Shown here in pieces: positions 7,048-17,067 of a DNA stretch of 64,000 bases; within the stretch, counting starts at the first letter, position 1, and every line of letters starts with the position of its first letter. The notes beneath the pieces were generated by a model, which was not told the origin of the DNA, did not search any database, and saw nothing but the letters and a program-made list of their open reading frames with translations. Source of the DNA: Hoeflea sp. 108 (lineage in GTDB: Bacteria > Pseudomonadota > Alphaproteobacteria > Rhizobiales > Rhizobiaceae); assembly GCF_000372965.1 (NCBI RefSeq), contig NZ_KB890024.1, positions 2,420,839-2,484,838 of the forward strand, read 5' to 3'. The position numbers and the translations under genes were made by a program.

Positions 7048-9141
7048 TCAGCCGTAGAAACCCCTGCCCTCGGCTACCAGCCGCTCTATGAGCGCGGCCG
7101 GCTTGAAATATTGATCGCCCACGAGCCCGGCGTACTTGTCGAGCGCCGCCTTGACCGCTGGCAGGCCGACCTGGTCGGCGTAGAACATCGGGCCGCCCAG
7201 ATAGGTCGGAAAGCCGAAGCCATTGGTCCAGATGACGTCGATATCGCCGGGCCGCGCCGCCGCACTCTCGTCGAGGATCTTGGCTGCCTCGTTGACCATG
7301 GCAAACAGGCAGCGTTCGAGGATTTCCTCGTCGGTGATGGTGCGCGCGGTGAAGCCGCGCTCCTTGCGATGCGCGTCGAGCAGTTCGTCTACGAGGGGAT
7401 CGTGCGAAGCCTTGCGGTTCTCGTCATAGACATAGTAGCCCGCGCCCGACTTCTGGCCGAGCCGGCCGGCAGCAACCAGCCTGTCGACGATGTTGCACTG
7501 CTGCTCCCGCGGCGACATACGGGCGACGCGTGCCGCCCGTGCTGCGGCCATGATGTCCATGCCGGCGAGATCGGCCAGCGCGAACGGGCCGATCGGGAAG
7601 CCGAAAGCGGTTAGCACGCGGTCGACCTGTTGCGGCGTCGCACCGTCCTCGAGCAGGAACTGAGCCTCGCGCGTGCGCTTGGAAAGCATGCGGTTGGCAA
7701 CGAAACCTTCGGAGCGTCCGACCATGACCGGCACCTTGCCGAGGCGCTTGCCCAGCGCCGTGGTGGTCGCCAGAACGTCCGGAGCCGTCTTCGCTGCCCG
7801 CACGTTTTCAAGCAGCTTCATGACATTGGCGGGGTTGAAGAAATGCATGCCGGCGACGCGCGCCGGGTTCTTCGACGACGCGGCCAGTTCCTCGATGTCG
7901 AGGAACGAGGTGTTGGTGGCGATGATGGCATCGTCGCGCAGGACTGCATCGAGCTTGGCGAATACGTCCTTCTTGACGTCGAGCTGTTCGGTCACCGCCT
8001 CGATCACCAAATCGACATCGCCAAGGCCGTCATAAGCAGTCGTGGCGCTCAGCAACGCCATGCGGCGCTGCATCTCATCGGTCGACAGGCTTCCGCGCTT
8101 GACACTGCCTTCATAGATCTTGCCGATCGCCTTGGTTGCAGAAGCAAGCCCCTCGTCGGTCAGGCCGATCAGGGTTACCGGAATGCCGATGCTGAGGAAG
8201 CAGGCGGCAATGCCGCGGCCCATGGTGCCGGGACCGACAATGGCTACCTTCTTGACCTCTCGCGGCTTCACCTCGGCATCGACGCCGTCGATCTTCAGCG
8301 CCTCTCGTTCCGCCGCGAAGATATGGCGCAGCGCCTTGGACTGCGGCGAAACCAACAGCTCCTTGCAGGTCTTGTATTCGAGCGCGATGGCCTCGCCGAC
8401 TGGTGTTTCGGTGACCATCTTGATCAGATCAACCGCGACAAGAGGCGCCTTGAAGCCTTTGTATTTCTTGGCCAATGCCGCACGGCTGGTTTCAAGGACG
8501 GCAGGATCGAACGCCGGCACCGGCAGGTCGCTGGTTCGGCGCAATTTTGCACCGTCAGCAATCACCCTTGCGGCGAATGCGACTGCAGCTACCTTCAGGT
8601 CCCCCGAGACGACCTCGTCGACAATGCCCTTTTCGCGGGCGTCGCGTGCCGAGATCTGGCCACCCTCGCTGATCATCGCCAGTGCCTGCTCGACACCGGC
8701 GAGACGCGGCAGGCGAACCGTGCCGCCCGACCCCGGCAGGATGCCGAGTTTGACTTCCGGCAGACCGACCTTCGAGCCTTCGAGCGCGATGCGATAGCTA
8801 CAGGCGAGCGCCACTTCGAGGCCGCCGCCAAGCGCCGTGCCGTGGATAGCGGCCACGATCGGCTTGGTCGCTGCGTCGAGCGTGTCGATCACTTCGCCCA
8901 AAAGCGGCGCCACCATCGGCTTCTTGAATTCGTGGATGTCGGCGCCGGCGATGAAGGTGCGGCCGTCGCACAGAATGACCATGGCACGTGCTTCGGTATC
9001 GCTTTCCAGCGCTTTCACGGCCTCGATCAGCCCAACGCGCACCGAATGAGACAGCGCATTGACCGGCGCATTGTCGACGGTCGCGACCAGAATGTTGCCT
9101 TGCTTGACGACCGAGACGGTCTTGACGAGTTGCTCGGTCAT
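7048..9141 (-). CDS. FadB-type multifunctional enoyl-CoA hydratase/3-hydroxyacyl-CoA dehydrogenase
   Basis: This 697-residue fusion has an N-terminal crotonase domain (about 1-190). Its oxyanion-hole segments are IAGADIHEF and HGTALGGGLEVAL, and a catalytic Glu is in LPEVKLGILPG. A 3-hydroxyacyl-CoA dehydrogenase domain follows, starting with the NAD-binding VGPGTMGRG near residue 300 and including HFFNPANVMKL and SEGFVANRML. The C-terminal helical domain is complete. It performs hydration and oxidation steps of beta-oxidation, normally in the cytosol. The start overlaps the stop of the upstream quinone oxidoreductase by ATGA, showing cotranslation. Confidence 0.93.
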   Translation of the reverse strand: MTEQLVKTVSVVKQGNILVATVDNAPVNALSHSVRVGLIEAVKALESDTEARAMVILCDGRTFIAGADIHEFKKPMVAPLLGEVIDTLDAATKPIVAAIHGTALGGGLEVALACSYRIALEGSKVGLPEVKLGILPGSGGTVRLPRLAGVEQALAMISEGGQISARDAREKGIVDEVVSGDLKVAAVAFAARVIADGAKLRRTSDLPVPAFDPAVLETSRAALAKKYKGFKAPLVAVDLIKMVTETPVGEAIALEYKTCKELLVSPQSKALRHIFAAEREALKIDGVDAEVKPREVKKVAIVGPGTMGRGIAACFLSIGIPVTLIGLTDEGLASATKAIGKIYEGSVKRGSLSTDEMQRRMALLSATTAYDGLGDVDLVIEAVTEQLDVKKDVFAKLDAVLRDDAIIATNTSFLDIEELAASSKNPARVAGMHFFNPANVMKLLENVRAAKTAPDVLATTTALGKRLGKVPVMVGRSEGFVANRMLSKRTREAQFLLEDGATPQQVDRVLTAFGFPIGPFALADLAGMDIMAAARAARVARMSPREQQCNIVDRLVAAGRLGQKSGAGYYVYDENRKASHDPLVDELLDAHRKERGFTARTITDEEILERCLFAMVNEAAKILDESAAARPGDIDVIWTNGFGFPTYLGGPMFYADQVGLPAVKAALDKYAGLVGDQYFKPAALIERLVAEGRGFYG

Positions 9142-10148
9142 GCCGGCACTCCTTCCCTGCTATGTCCTGAATTGCCTGTCACCAGAACGACCTTGCCCTT
9201 GACGGCACGCTCCATAACGACGTCGAGCGCCTCGGCGAAGCGGTCGAGCGGATATTCGGCCGAGATATGCGGCCTGAGCGCGCCCTTGGCGAACCAGTCC
9301 ATCAACTCGGCAATGTTCTCGGCATTCTTATCGGGCGACGAGCGCGCATAGGCACCCCAGAACACGCCGATCAGTGCAGACTGCTTGAGCAGCAACAGGT
9401 TGAGCGCGATCTTGGGGATGTCGCCGGCGGCAAAGCCGATCACCAGCAGCCGACCGAAAAGCGCCAACCCGCGCACCGCCGTCTCTGTCATGCTACCGCC
9501 GACCGGATCATAGACCACGTCGACGCCCTGGCCGTTGGTCAGATCCTTGAGCCGCTGGCGAAGGTCCTCGGTCGAATAGTTGATCGTCTCGTCGGCACCG
9601 TATTCGCGGCACAGCGCCAGCTTCTCGTCGCTGGAGGCGGCAGCGATGACGCGTGCCCCCATCTGCTTGCCGAGCTCGACGGCAGTCAGGCCGACGCCAC
9701 CGGCTGCACCGAGAACCAGAAGGGTCTCGCCCGGCTTGATCTGCGCGCGATCCTTGAGTGCATGGTGCGAGGTCGCATAGGTGATCAGGAAACCGGCTGC
9801 CTCGACGAAGCTCATCTCGGCGGGGATCGGAAACACCTTCCAGGCATCGACCGCGACCTGCTCGCCATAGCCACCGATACCGGAAAAGGCCAGGACGCGC
9901 ATCCCAGCCGTCAGGCGTTCGACGCCCTCGCCGACCGAAATGATCGTGCCGGCGGCCTCACTGCCCGGCGTGAACGGCAGTTCGGGTTTGGTCTGGTACT
10001 TGCCCTCGACCATCAGACCGTCGAAGAAGTTGATGCCGCATGCCTCGATGCGGATCACCACCTGACCCGGCTTTGCCACCGGGTCCGATACCTCTTCAAT
10101 CCTGAGTTCCGCCCTCGGGGCGAACTCCTTGCAGATCACTGCCTTCAT
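9138..10148 (-). CDS. NADPH:quinone oxidoreductase-family (MDR) protein
   Basis: This 336-residue zinc-free medium-chain reductase is the first gene of the set A operon. It has an N-terminal GroES-like domain with TPGSEAAGTIISVGEGV (about 60-76) and a Rossmann domain with the NADPH motif LGAAGGVG (about 147-154). Relatives reduce enones or quinones, so it may reduce an enoyl or enone intermediate. An operator-like site at 10,233-10,252 lies 84 bp upstream. A divergent SDR gene has its own copy of the site. The stop overlaps the start of the fadB-like gene by four bases. Confidence 0.88.
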   Translation of the reverse strand: MKAVICKEFAPRAELRIEEVSDPVAKPGQVVIRIEACGINFFDGLMVEGKYQTKPELPFTPGSEAAGTIISVGEGVERLTAGMRVLAFSGIGGYGEQVAVDAWKVFPIPAEMSFVEAAGFLITYATSHHALKDRAQIKPGETLLVLGAAGGVGLTAVELGKQMGARVIAAASSDEKLALCREYGADETINYSTEDLRQRLKDLTNGQGVDVVYDPVGGSMTETAVRGLALFGRLLVIGFAAGDIPKIALNLLLLKQSALIGVFWGAYARSSPDKNAENIAELMDWFAKGALRPHISAEYPLDRFAEALDVVMERAVKGKVVLVTGNSGHSREGVPA

Positions 10149-10232
10149 TTTCCTACGCCGCTTGTTGCTGCCATTTCGGCACTGCCAAATTCTTCAATCG
10201 AGGCAAGGAATGGGACAGGGGCAGACCGCTAA

Positions 10233-10252
10233 CATCGTCTGATGGGACTAGT
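10233..10252 (-). promoter_or_regulatory. Regulon operator site 2 (set A operon)
   Basis: Read toward the quinone oxidoreductase, the site is ACTAGTCCCATCAGACGATG, 84 bp before its start. It is one of two copies in this divergent intergenic region, and each points toward its own gene. Confidence 0.7.
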
Positions 10253-10302
10253 CGCTGAACAGCAGGCATTTTGGCCGCCAAACCGCTGATATGCCGAACA
10301 AT

Positions 10303-10322
10303 CTTAGTCCCTTCGGACGATG
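10303..10322 (+). promoter_or_regulatory. Regulon operator site 3 (SDR-ligase)
   Basis: The site is CTTAGTCCCTTCGGACGATG, ending 52 bp before the ATG of the SDR at 10,375. It is an excellent match with an almost perfect GTCC/GGAC dyad. Confidence 0.72.
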
Positions 10323-10374
10323 TTGCCGGCGCCTGCGCGCGCAGGTTCGCGGGTACCGTTTCGAGGAGATCATC

Positions 10375-11130
10375 ATGGCCCGTTTGGCAGGCAAAGTAGC
10401 ATTCATCACCGGCGCGACCGGCGGCATCGGCGAGGCGGCAGCGCGGCTGTTTGCGCAGGAAGGCGCCAAGGTCGCCGTTGCCGGCCGCAGCCGTGAAAAA
10501 GGCGAGGCTATCGCCTCCTCCATCAAGGCATCAGGCGGCACGGCACTCTATGTCGAGACCGACGTCACCGAGCCCGACAGCGTCGGGGCATCCTTCAAGA
10601 CCGTTATGGATGCCTGGGGCCGGCTCGACGTGCTCTACAACAATGCCGGCGGCTCGAGCTCGGCCGACGGTCCGGTGACGGTGGCGCCGTTCGAGGAGTT
10701 CTGGCGTTGCATCAAGCTCGACCTGTTCGGCACCTGGGTCTGCTGCCGCAACGCCATCCCGCTGATGCAGCAGTCGGGCGGCGGCTCGATCGTCAATTGC
10801 TCGTCCATTGTCGGCGCCATGGGCATTCCCAATCGCGACGCCTATTCGGCGGCCAAGGGCGGGATCATCTCGCTGACCCGCTCGATGGCGGTCGAATTCG
10901 CCAAGGACAACATCCGCGTCAACGTGCTGGTGCCGGGAGCGGTTGCCACCGACCGCGTGCTCGGCTTCTTCGAGCGCGAACCGCATCTCAAGGCGCAGTT
11001 CGACGCCTATCTGCTCGGCATCGCCGAACCCATCGACGTGGCCAATGCAGCCCTTTACCTGGCCTCCGACGAATCGCGGAAGATGACCGGCCATCAATTG
11101 CCCATCGACGGCGGTATTCTGATTTCGTGA
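10375..11130 (+). CDS. SDR-family oxidoreductase
   Basis: This classical 251-residue SDR has the TGATGGIG cofactor motif at 12-19, NNAGG near 88, catalytic Ser in CSSIVG and the YSAAK active site near 155. The open frame begins at 10,291, but the family N-terminus MARLAGKVAFITG starts at 10,375. That ATG is preceded by GAGGAG, and the longer start would overlap the operator. It probably oxidises or reduces a hydroxyacyl-CoA or alcohol intermediate. An acyl-CoA ligase follows on the same strand after 104 bp, which carry another operator site and a terminator-like hairpin. Confidence 0.9.
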   Translation: MARLAGKVAFITGATGGIGEAAARLFAQEGAKVAVAGRSREKGEAIASSIKASGGTALYVETDVTEPDSVGASFKTVMDAWGRLDVLYNNAGGSSSADGPVTVAPFEEFWRCIKLDLFGTWVCCRNAIPLMQQSGGGSIVNCSSIVGAMGIPNRDAYSAAKGGIISLTRSMAVEFAKDNIRVNVLVPGAVATDRVLGFFEREPHLKAQFDAYLLGIAEPIDVANAALYLASDESRKMTGHQLPIDGGILIS

Positions 11131-11148
11131 CCGCCGCGCCTGGCCTGG

Positions 11149-11168
11149 CTTAGTCTGTGCAGACGATG
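11149..11168 (+). promoter_or_regulatory. Regulon operator site 4 (upstream of ligase 1)
   Basis: The site is CTTAGTCTGTGCAGACGATG, ending 66 bp before the ligase ATG. It lies in the short gap after the SDR, so the ligase appears to have its own regulated promoter. Confidence 0.65.
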
Positions 11169-11190
11169 CCTGCCCCTTCGGGCAGGTTTT
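11169..11190 (+). terminator. Terminator-like hairpin between SDR and ligase
   Basis: The stem CCTGCCC-CTTC-GGGCAGG is followed by TTTT, typical of a small rho-independent terminator. It directly abuts operator site 4, so it may stop transcripts from the SDR while the ligase is transcribed from its own promoter. Confidence 0.6.
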
Positions 11191-11234
11191 CAAGTCGGCA
11201 CAGAATCCCAATTTCGACTGCAGGAAATACGAGC

Positions 11235-12773
11235 ATGGAAATCCTGAGCCAGGTGCTGGCGCGGAACGCGAGGCTGATCGGCGAGCGTAACTTCATCGTC
11301 ACCGACAAGGAGACGATCACCTATGCGCGCTTTGCCGAGCTGACGGCACAGCTTGCCAACGTGCTCAAAGCGCGCGGCGTGGCCAAGGGCGACCGCGTCG
11401 GGCTCTATCTGCCAAGCACGCCGATGATGGCCATCGGCTTCTGGGCTTGTCAGCGTCTCGGCGCGATCCCTGCCCCGCTCAGCGCCATGTTCCGCCATGC
11501 CGAGCTGCGCAAGATCGTCAGCCAGACCGGCATGAAGGCGCTCATCGCCGACGGCTCGACTTGGCCGTACCTCTCCGAGATCAGGGCCGAATTTGCCGAT
11601 CTCGCTCATTGCCTGGTCGTGTCGGGCGACGGCAGCGCCGACGACCTCACCTCTCTTATGGCCGCAGCGCCCAAGACGTTCGAAGATGTTGCCTGCCATA
11701 TTGACGACATCTGCGCCTTGTTCTTCACCTCGGGCACGACAGGCGCCCCCAAGGGTGCGGCGCAATCGCAGTTCAACCAGTGTTCGACCCTGCGCGACAT
11801 GATGGTGTCCCACCGCACGCGCTTTGCCGAGGAAGTCTATCTCTGCGCTGTGCCGCTGTTTACCAATTTTGGCCTGACGGTGACGCTGAACCTGTGCCTC
11901 TACACCGGCGGCACCATCGTGCTGCACGAGCGCTGGGACACCCTGCGTGTCCTTGCCGACATTGGTCGTTACAAGGCCACCTATTTCGGTGGCACGCCGA
12001 CAATGTATGTCTACATGGTCAACGAGGTCGATCCAGCGAAACACGACCTGTCGTCGCTGCGCATCTGCACCACGGGCGGCTCGCCGGTGCCCCAGCCGGT
12101 CATCCGCCGTTTCGAGGAGTTGTCGGGCGCCCGCGTCACGCAAGTTTACGGCTCGACCGAAACCAGCGGCCAGAACGTCATGGAACCGACTGCGGGTATT
12201 CGCAAGCCTGGCTCGGCCGGCCTTCCGGTCGGCAGCTCGCGCATCTCTATCGTCGACGACGAAGGCAGTGTCGTGCCGCAGGGCGAAATCGGCGAGGTCA
12301 TCATTTCAGGCGATTGCGTCGCCCAGGGCTACTGGATGGATGAGAAGGCATCGGCCGAGGCCTTCGGCAATGGCGGCTGGAAGTCGGGCGACCTCGGTTA
12401 TGTCGACGAGGACGGCTACCTGTTCATCGTCGACCGCAAGAAGGACGTCATCATCGCCGGCGGCCACAATGTCTATCCGCTGGAAATCGAGGCCCTGCTC
12501 TACAAGCATCCGGCGGTCGCCATGTGCGCGGTGGTCGGCGCGCCCGACGAGAGCAAGGGCGAAATCCCGGTCGCGGTCATCGTCAAGGCCGATGGACAGG
12601 ACGCGACAGCGGAAGAACTGATCCGCTATTGCCGCGAGAGCCTCGCCGCCTACAAGGCCCCGCGCGCCGTCCACTTCATCGACACGATGCCGGTCGAGGC
12701 GGCCAAAATCCGCAAGCGCGCACTGGTACTGGCGCTGCGCGAGAACCGCCTGGACGATTTCCGGAACAAGTGA
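11235..12773 (+). CDS. Acyl-CoA synthetase (AMP-forming), ligase 1
   Basis: This 512-residue ANL-superfamily adenylate-forming enzyme activates a carboxylic acid with ATP and CoA. The P-loop TSGTTGAPKG is at 165-174. YGSTETSGQN, GWKSGDLGYVDEDG and DRKKDVIIAGGHNVYPLE follow in order. The C-terminal catalytic lysine segment reads EAAKIRKRAL, which departs from the usual TGK. The ATG at 11,235 was chosen over 11,157 for its AGGA site and family alignment. It likely performs the entry step of the set A pathway. The substrate cannot be deduced. Confidence 0.9.
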   Translation: MEILSQVLARNARLIGERNFIVTDKETITYARFAELTAQLANVLKARGVAKGDRVGLYLPSTPMMAIGFWACQRLGAIPAPLSAMFRHAELRKIVSQTGMKALIADGSTWPYLSEIRAEFADLAHCLVVSGDGSADDLTSLMAAAPKTFEDVACHIDDICALFFTSGTTGAPKGAAQSQFNQCSTLRDMMVSHRTRFAEEVYLCAVPLFTNFGLTVTLNLCLYTGGTIVLHERWDTLRVLADIGRYKATYFGGTPTMYVYMVNEVDPAKHDLSSLRICTTGGSPVPQPVIRRFEELSGARVTQVYGSTETSGQNVMEPTAGIRKPGSAGLPVGSSRISIVDDEGSVVPQGEIGEVIISGDCVAQGYWMDEKASAEAFGNGGWKSGDLGYVDEDGYLFIVDRKKDVIIAGGHNVYPLEIEALLYKHPAVAMCAVVGAPDESKGEIPVAVIVKADGQDATAEELIRYCRESLAAYKAPRAVHFIDTMPVEAAKIRKRALVLALRENRLDDFRNK

Positions 12774-12800
12774 ACCCGCGACGTTGGCGAAGCAAAAGAA

Positions 12801-12821
12801 CGGCCGCGCATGACGCGGCCG
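12801..12821. terminator. Bidirectional terminator between convergent genes
   Basis: The arms CGGCCGCG and CGCGGCCG surround a 5-nt loop. The minus-strand side continues into TTCTTTTG and the plus-strand side into CTCTGTTAT. It separates ligase 1 (+) from the SDR (-). Confidence 0.7.
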
Positions 12822-12876
12822 CTCTGTTATAAATCAGTTGGTTGCCAGCACTTGCTGAACTGAATTGTCGGCCTTC

Positions 12877-13656
12877 TCAGGCCGTCGCGACGTCGCCCGC
12901 ACCACCAAAGGCGCTCCAGCCGCCGTCGACCGGCAGAACCGTCCCAGTGATGTAGGATGCCCAGTCTGACAGCAGGAACATCGCCGCCTTCGCCATCTCC
13001 TCCGGCGTCGCAAGCCGCCCGAGCGGCGTGCGGCGTTCCAGGATCGTTGGGTCGAATGCCTTGCGCTCGAGCAGCGCCTGGACCATCGGCGTCAGCGTAT
13101 AGGCTGGCGCGATCGCATTGACGCGGATGCCCGAGGGCCCCCATTCGCAGGCCAGCGTCTGCGTCAGGTGGTTGATGCCTGCCTTGGCGGCCGCATAGGC
13201 CGAACGTCTGGGGAAGCCGCCGAGCCCTACGATGGACGACACATTGACGATGGCGCCTTGCTTCTGCCGGAGCATCGGCCGCGACGCCGCGCGGCACATC
13301 AGGTAGGTGCCCTTGAGGTTGACGTCGATCACACGCTGCCAGCGCTCCACCGACTGCTCATGAACAGGCACGAGATCGTCGCCGATGCCGGCTGAGTTGA
13401 AGACGAGGTCGAGCCCGCCGAGGGCCGCTATCGCCTCCCCGACCATGCGCTCGGCATCCGCTTCGCTTGCAACATCGCCCTGGGTGATGCCGGCCGCAGC
13501 AGTGCGCTGCGCCGCCGGATCGAGATGATCGCGGTTGAGGTCGGCAATGACCACGCGAGCGCCGAGTTCGCCCAGAAGCCTTGCTGCTGTTTCACCGATG
13601 CCACTGCCACCGCCTGTGACCAGCGCGCGTTTGCCGTCGAAGCGGATTATGCTCAT
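12877..13656 (-). CDS. SDR-family oxidoreductase
   Basis: This classical 259-residue SDR has TGGGSGIG at 14-21, NSAG, catalytic Ser in VSSIVG, and YAAAK near 156. The C-terminus carries the usual PVDGGW block. It is the last gene of the long transporter operon that begins with a binding protein at 19,416, and its ATGA overlaps the stop of the preceding SDR. Dehydrogenation of a pathway alcohol is likely. No specific substrate is supported. Confidence 0.9.
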   Translation of the reverse strand: MSIIRFDGKRALVTGGGSGIGETAARLLGELGARVVIADLNRDHLDPAAQRTAAAGITQGDVASEADAERMVGEAIAALGGLDLVFNSAGIGDDLVPVHEQSVERWQRVIDVNLKGTYLMCRAASRPMLRQKQGAIVNVSSIVGLGGFPRRSAYAAAKAGINHLTQTLACEWGPSGIRVNAIAPAYTLTPMVQALLERKAFDPTILERRTPLGRLATPEEMAKAAMFLLSDWASYITGTVLPVDGGWSAFGGAGDVATA

Positions 13657-14408
13657 GCGTCGGGATCCCCGCCGTCTTCCGCATCCTGCTTGAAATGGAA
13701 ATCAGGTTGCCACTGGTCGCGCGGCTGGACATGCAGTTTCCAGTAGGCTTGGGCGACCAGGTCGTGATCGTAGGGCGTTCCGGCCTGCATCGTGCCGTGG
13801 ATGGCAACCGTCGAGACATGAATACCCGCAGGCGAAAGCTCTTTCTCCAGCGAATGTCCGAGGCTGCGCAGCGCCGCCTTGCCAAGCGAGGTCACGCCCC
13901 ACTCGATCCACGGCCCGAAGGCGAGCACCCCGCCGGTGAGCAGGATCGTGCAGCGGCCGCGCTCGATCATTTTGGACGCAACCGCCTGCGCCGCATGCAG
14001 CGCACCAGCGACATTGGTCCTGAAGGCCTCGACGACATAGTCGACGCTTGCTGCCTCGCCGTGTGACTTCCAGCCTTCGGCGGTACCGTACTTCACCTCG
14101 CCCAGCCGCGATGGCGTGACGAACCGTGCCGGCTCTATGATGGCGGCATTGTAGATCAGCGCTTCGGCATCACCATGCTGCTCGCGGATCGCCGCATGGA
14201 CGCGGTCCATCTCCTCAGGCTTGCCGGCGTCACCGACAAACCCGGAGACGTCGAGCCCTTCGGCCCTGAAGTCCTGCTCGTAGCGCGCGATCGCCTCGGC
14301 CCGGCGGCCGACGAAGGCAACGCGATGGCCCTCGCGCGCGAACTTCTTCACCAGGGCCTGGCCAAGTCCGGGCCCCATGCCGATGACGATTGTCGATGGT
14401 CCACTCAT
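13653..14408 (-). CDS. Atypical SDR-like protein lacking the catalytic Tyr
   Basis: This 251-residue protein has a Rossmann N-terminus with an altered glycine motif GMGPGLG (10-16) and a YNAAI segment near 86. At the position of YxxxK it reads TSLGK (Thr173 to Lys177), so the catalytic tyrosine is missing. A 25-residue acidic, Gln-rich C-terminal tail follows the SDR core. It overlaps by ATGA with the fused permease gene upstream and with the classical SDR downstream. It may pair with that neighbour or be a divergent enzyme. The function is unknown. Confidence 0.8.
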   Translation of the reverse strand: MSGPSTIVIGMGPGLGQALVKKFAREGHRVAFVGRRAEAIARYEQDFRAEGLDVSGFVGDAGKPEEMDRVHAAIREQHGDAEALIYNAAIIEPARFVTPSRLGEVKYGTAEGWKSHGEAASVDYVVEAFRTNVAGALHAAQAVASKMIERGRCTILLTGGVLAFGPWIEWGVTSLGKAALRSLGHSLEKELSPAGIHVSTVAIHGTMQAGTPYDHDLVAQAYWKLHVQPRDQWQPDFHFKQDAEDGGDPDA

Positions 14409-16353
14409 TGCGCCACCTTCGCCTTGGTCGCGACTCCGGTGCGGTCTGCCGTCCGCTGCGCCTTGCGCTCGGCGCGGTTTGCCAGAAACTCTTCCAGCGT
14501 GCCGACGATGCCCTTGCGCAGGAACAGCACGCAGAGAACGAAGATGATGCCCTGAACGACCACCACCCAGGCACCGAGCGTCGCCAGCTCGCGCTGCAAC
14601 GTCACCAGCACCGCTGCACCGACCACTGGTCCGAGCAACGTGCCGACGCCACCTATCAGCGTCATCAACAGCACGTCGGCCGAAGTCATGAAGAACACGT
14701 CAGCCAGCGACGCCAGCTGGAAGATGATCGCCTTGAGGCCGCCTGCCACGCCCGACAGCATGGCCGACAGCGTGAACGCGATCAGCTTGAAACGGTCGGT
14801 CGAATAGCCGAGCGAAATGGCCCTCGGCTCGTTCTCGCGGATAGATTTGAGCGTCTGGCCGAAGGGTGAGTGGATGATGCGATAGACGAAGGCGAAGCCG
14901 ACCAGGAACACTGCAAGCGTCACGTAATACATGTTCAGCGTGTTCGAGAGATCAATCAGGCCGAACAGAGTGCCGCGTGGCACTGACTGGATACCATCCT
15001 CGCCATTGGTCCATGGCGCCTGCACCGCGTAGAAATAGATGATCTGCGCCATCGCCATGGTGATCATGGCGAAATAAAGCCCCTGTCGGCGGATCGCCAG
15101 CCAACCGAACAGCGCGCCGATGGCGGTCGCCACAGCCACGCCCATCAGGATGCTCAGTTCAGGCGGCAGACCCCAGGCGGCCGCGGCGTGTGCGGTGACA
15201 TAGGCAGACGAGCCGTAGAAGGCGGCATGGCCGAAGGCGAGCAGGCCGACGTAGCCAAAGATCAGATTGTAGGCGAGCGCGAACAGCGCCAGCACCAGGA
15301 TCTTCATGCCCATGACCGGGTAAACCAGGAACGGCAGCGCCACGCCACCGACCGTAAAGATCGCCAGCCACAGGCGGCCGTTCTCGAGGAAGCTGCCGGA
15401 GCGACCTGACGACACGTCAGCGACAGAGTGGCTTGATGTCTCCTTGCCGAACAGGCCGGCCGGGCGGAAGATCAGCACCAGAGCCATGATGATGAAGATC
15501 ACGGTCGCCGAAGCCTGCGGGTAAAAAACCTTGGTCAGGCCTTCGATCACGCCGAGCATCAGACCGGAGACGATGGCGCCAAAGATCGAGCCCATGCCGC
15601 CGATGACGACCACCGCGAAGATGGTGATGATGATGCCCTGTCCCATCTGTGGGCTGACCTGGTAGATCGGTGCTGCCATCACGCCTGCGAAGCCGGCGAG
15701 GCCGACGCCGAAAGCATAGGTCAGCATCAGCAGCCTGGGCACGTTGATGCCGAAGGCGCGGACAAGATCGGGATTTTCTGTCGCCGCACGCAGATATGAA
15801 CCGAGCTTGGTGCGCTCGACGACGTACCAGGTGCCGAAGCAAACGACGATGGCGGCCGCAATCACCCAGGCGCGATAGATTGGCAGGAACATGAAGCCGA
15901 GATTCAGGCCACCCTTCAACGAGTCCGGAACGCCGTACATCTGGCCGGCAGCGCCGTAATAGACGTTGAAAGCGCCCTCGATCGCCATGGCGAGACCGAC
16001 GGTCAGGAGCAGGCCGTAGGCATGGTCGAGGTCGTAGACCCGGCGGATGAAGATGCGCTCCATCAGCGCGCCGATGACCGCCACCACCAGCGGTACGATG
16101 ACCAGCGCCCACCAGTAGCCGATGGATGGCAGGCCGAGCCCGGGGAACAGTTCGGGTAGGCGCATCAGATACCACGCGCCGAATGCGCCCAGCATGTATT
16201 GCGCACCATGGACGAAGTTGCCGATGCGCAGCATGCCGAAGATGATCGCCACGCCCAGGCTCATCATGGCGTAGAACGAACCGTTGATGAGGCCGACGAG
16301 CAGCTGGCCGAAAAGAAGGGTTGGCGGAACGCCAATCAGGTCCATCATGGCCA

Positions 16354-16354
<1 letters not shown>
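14405..16354 (-). CDS. Fused branched-chain-type ABC permease (LivH-LivM)
   Basis: This 649-residue inner-membrane protein joins two permeases that are normally separate. Residues about 1-290 are LivH-like (NGSFYAMMSLGVAIIFGMLRIGNF near the N-terminus, many hydrophobic helices, a GGMGSIFGA loop). Residues about 325-620 are LivM-like (YNLIFGYVGLLAFGHAAFYG, IRENEPRAISLGY, IGGVGTLLGP). The linker is polar and Ser-rich. The ATG at 16,354 overlaps the LivF stop (TGATG). With the LivF and LivG ATPases and a binding protein in the same operon it forms a complete importer, probably for a carboxylic-acid substrate. Confidence 0.92.
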
Positions 16355-17059
<705 letters not shown>

Positions 17060-17067
<8 letters not shown>

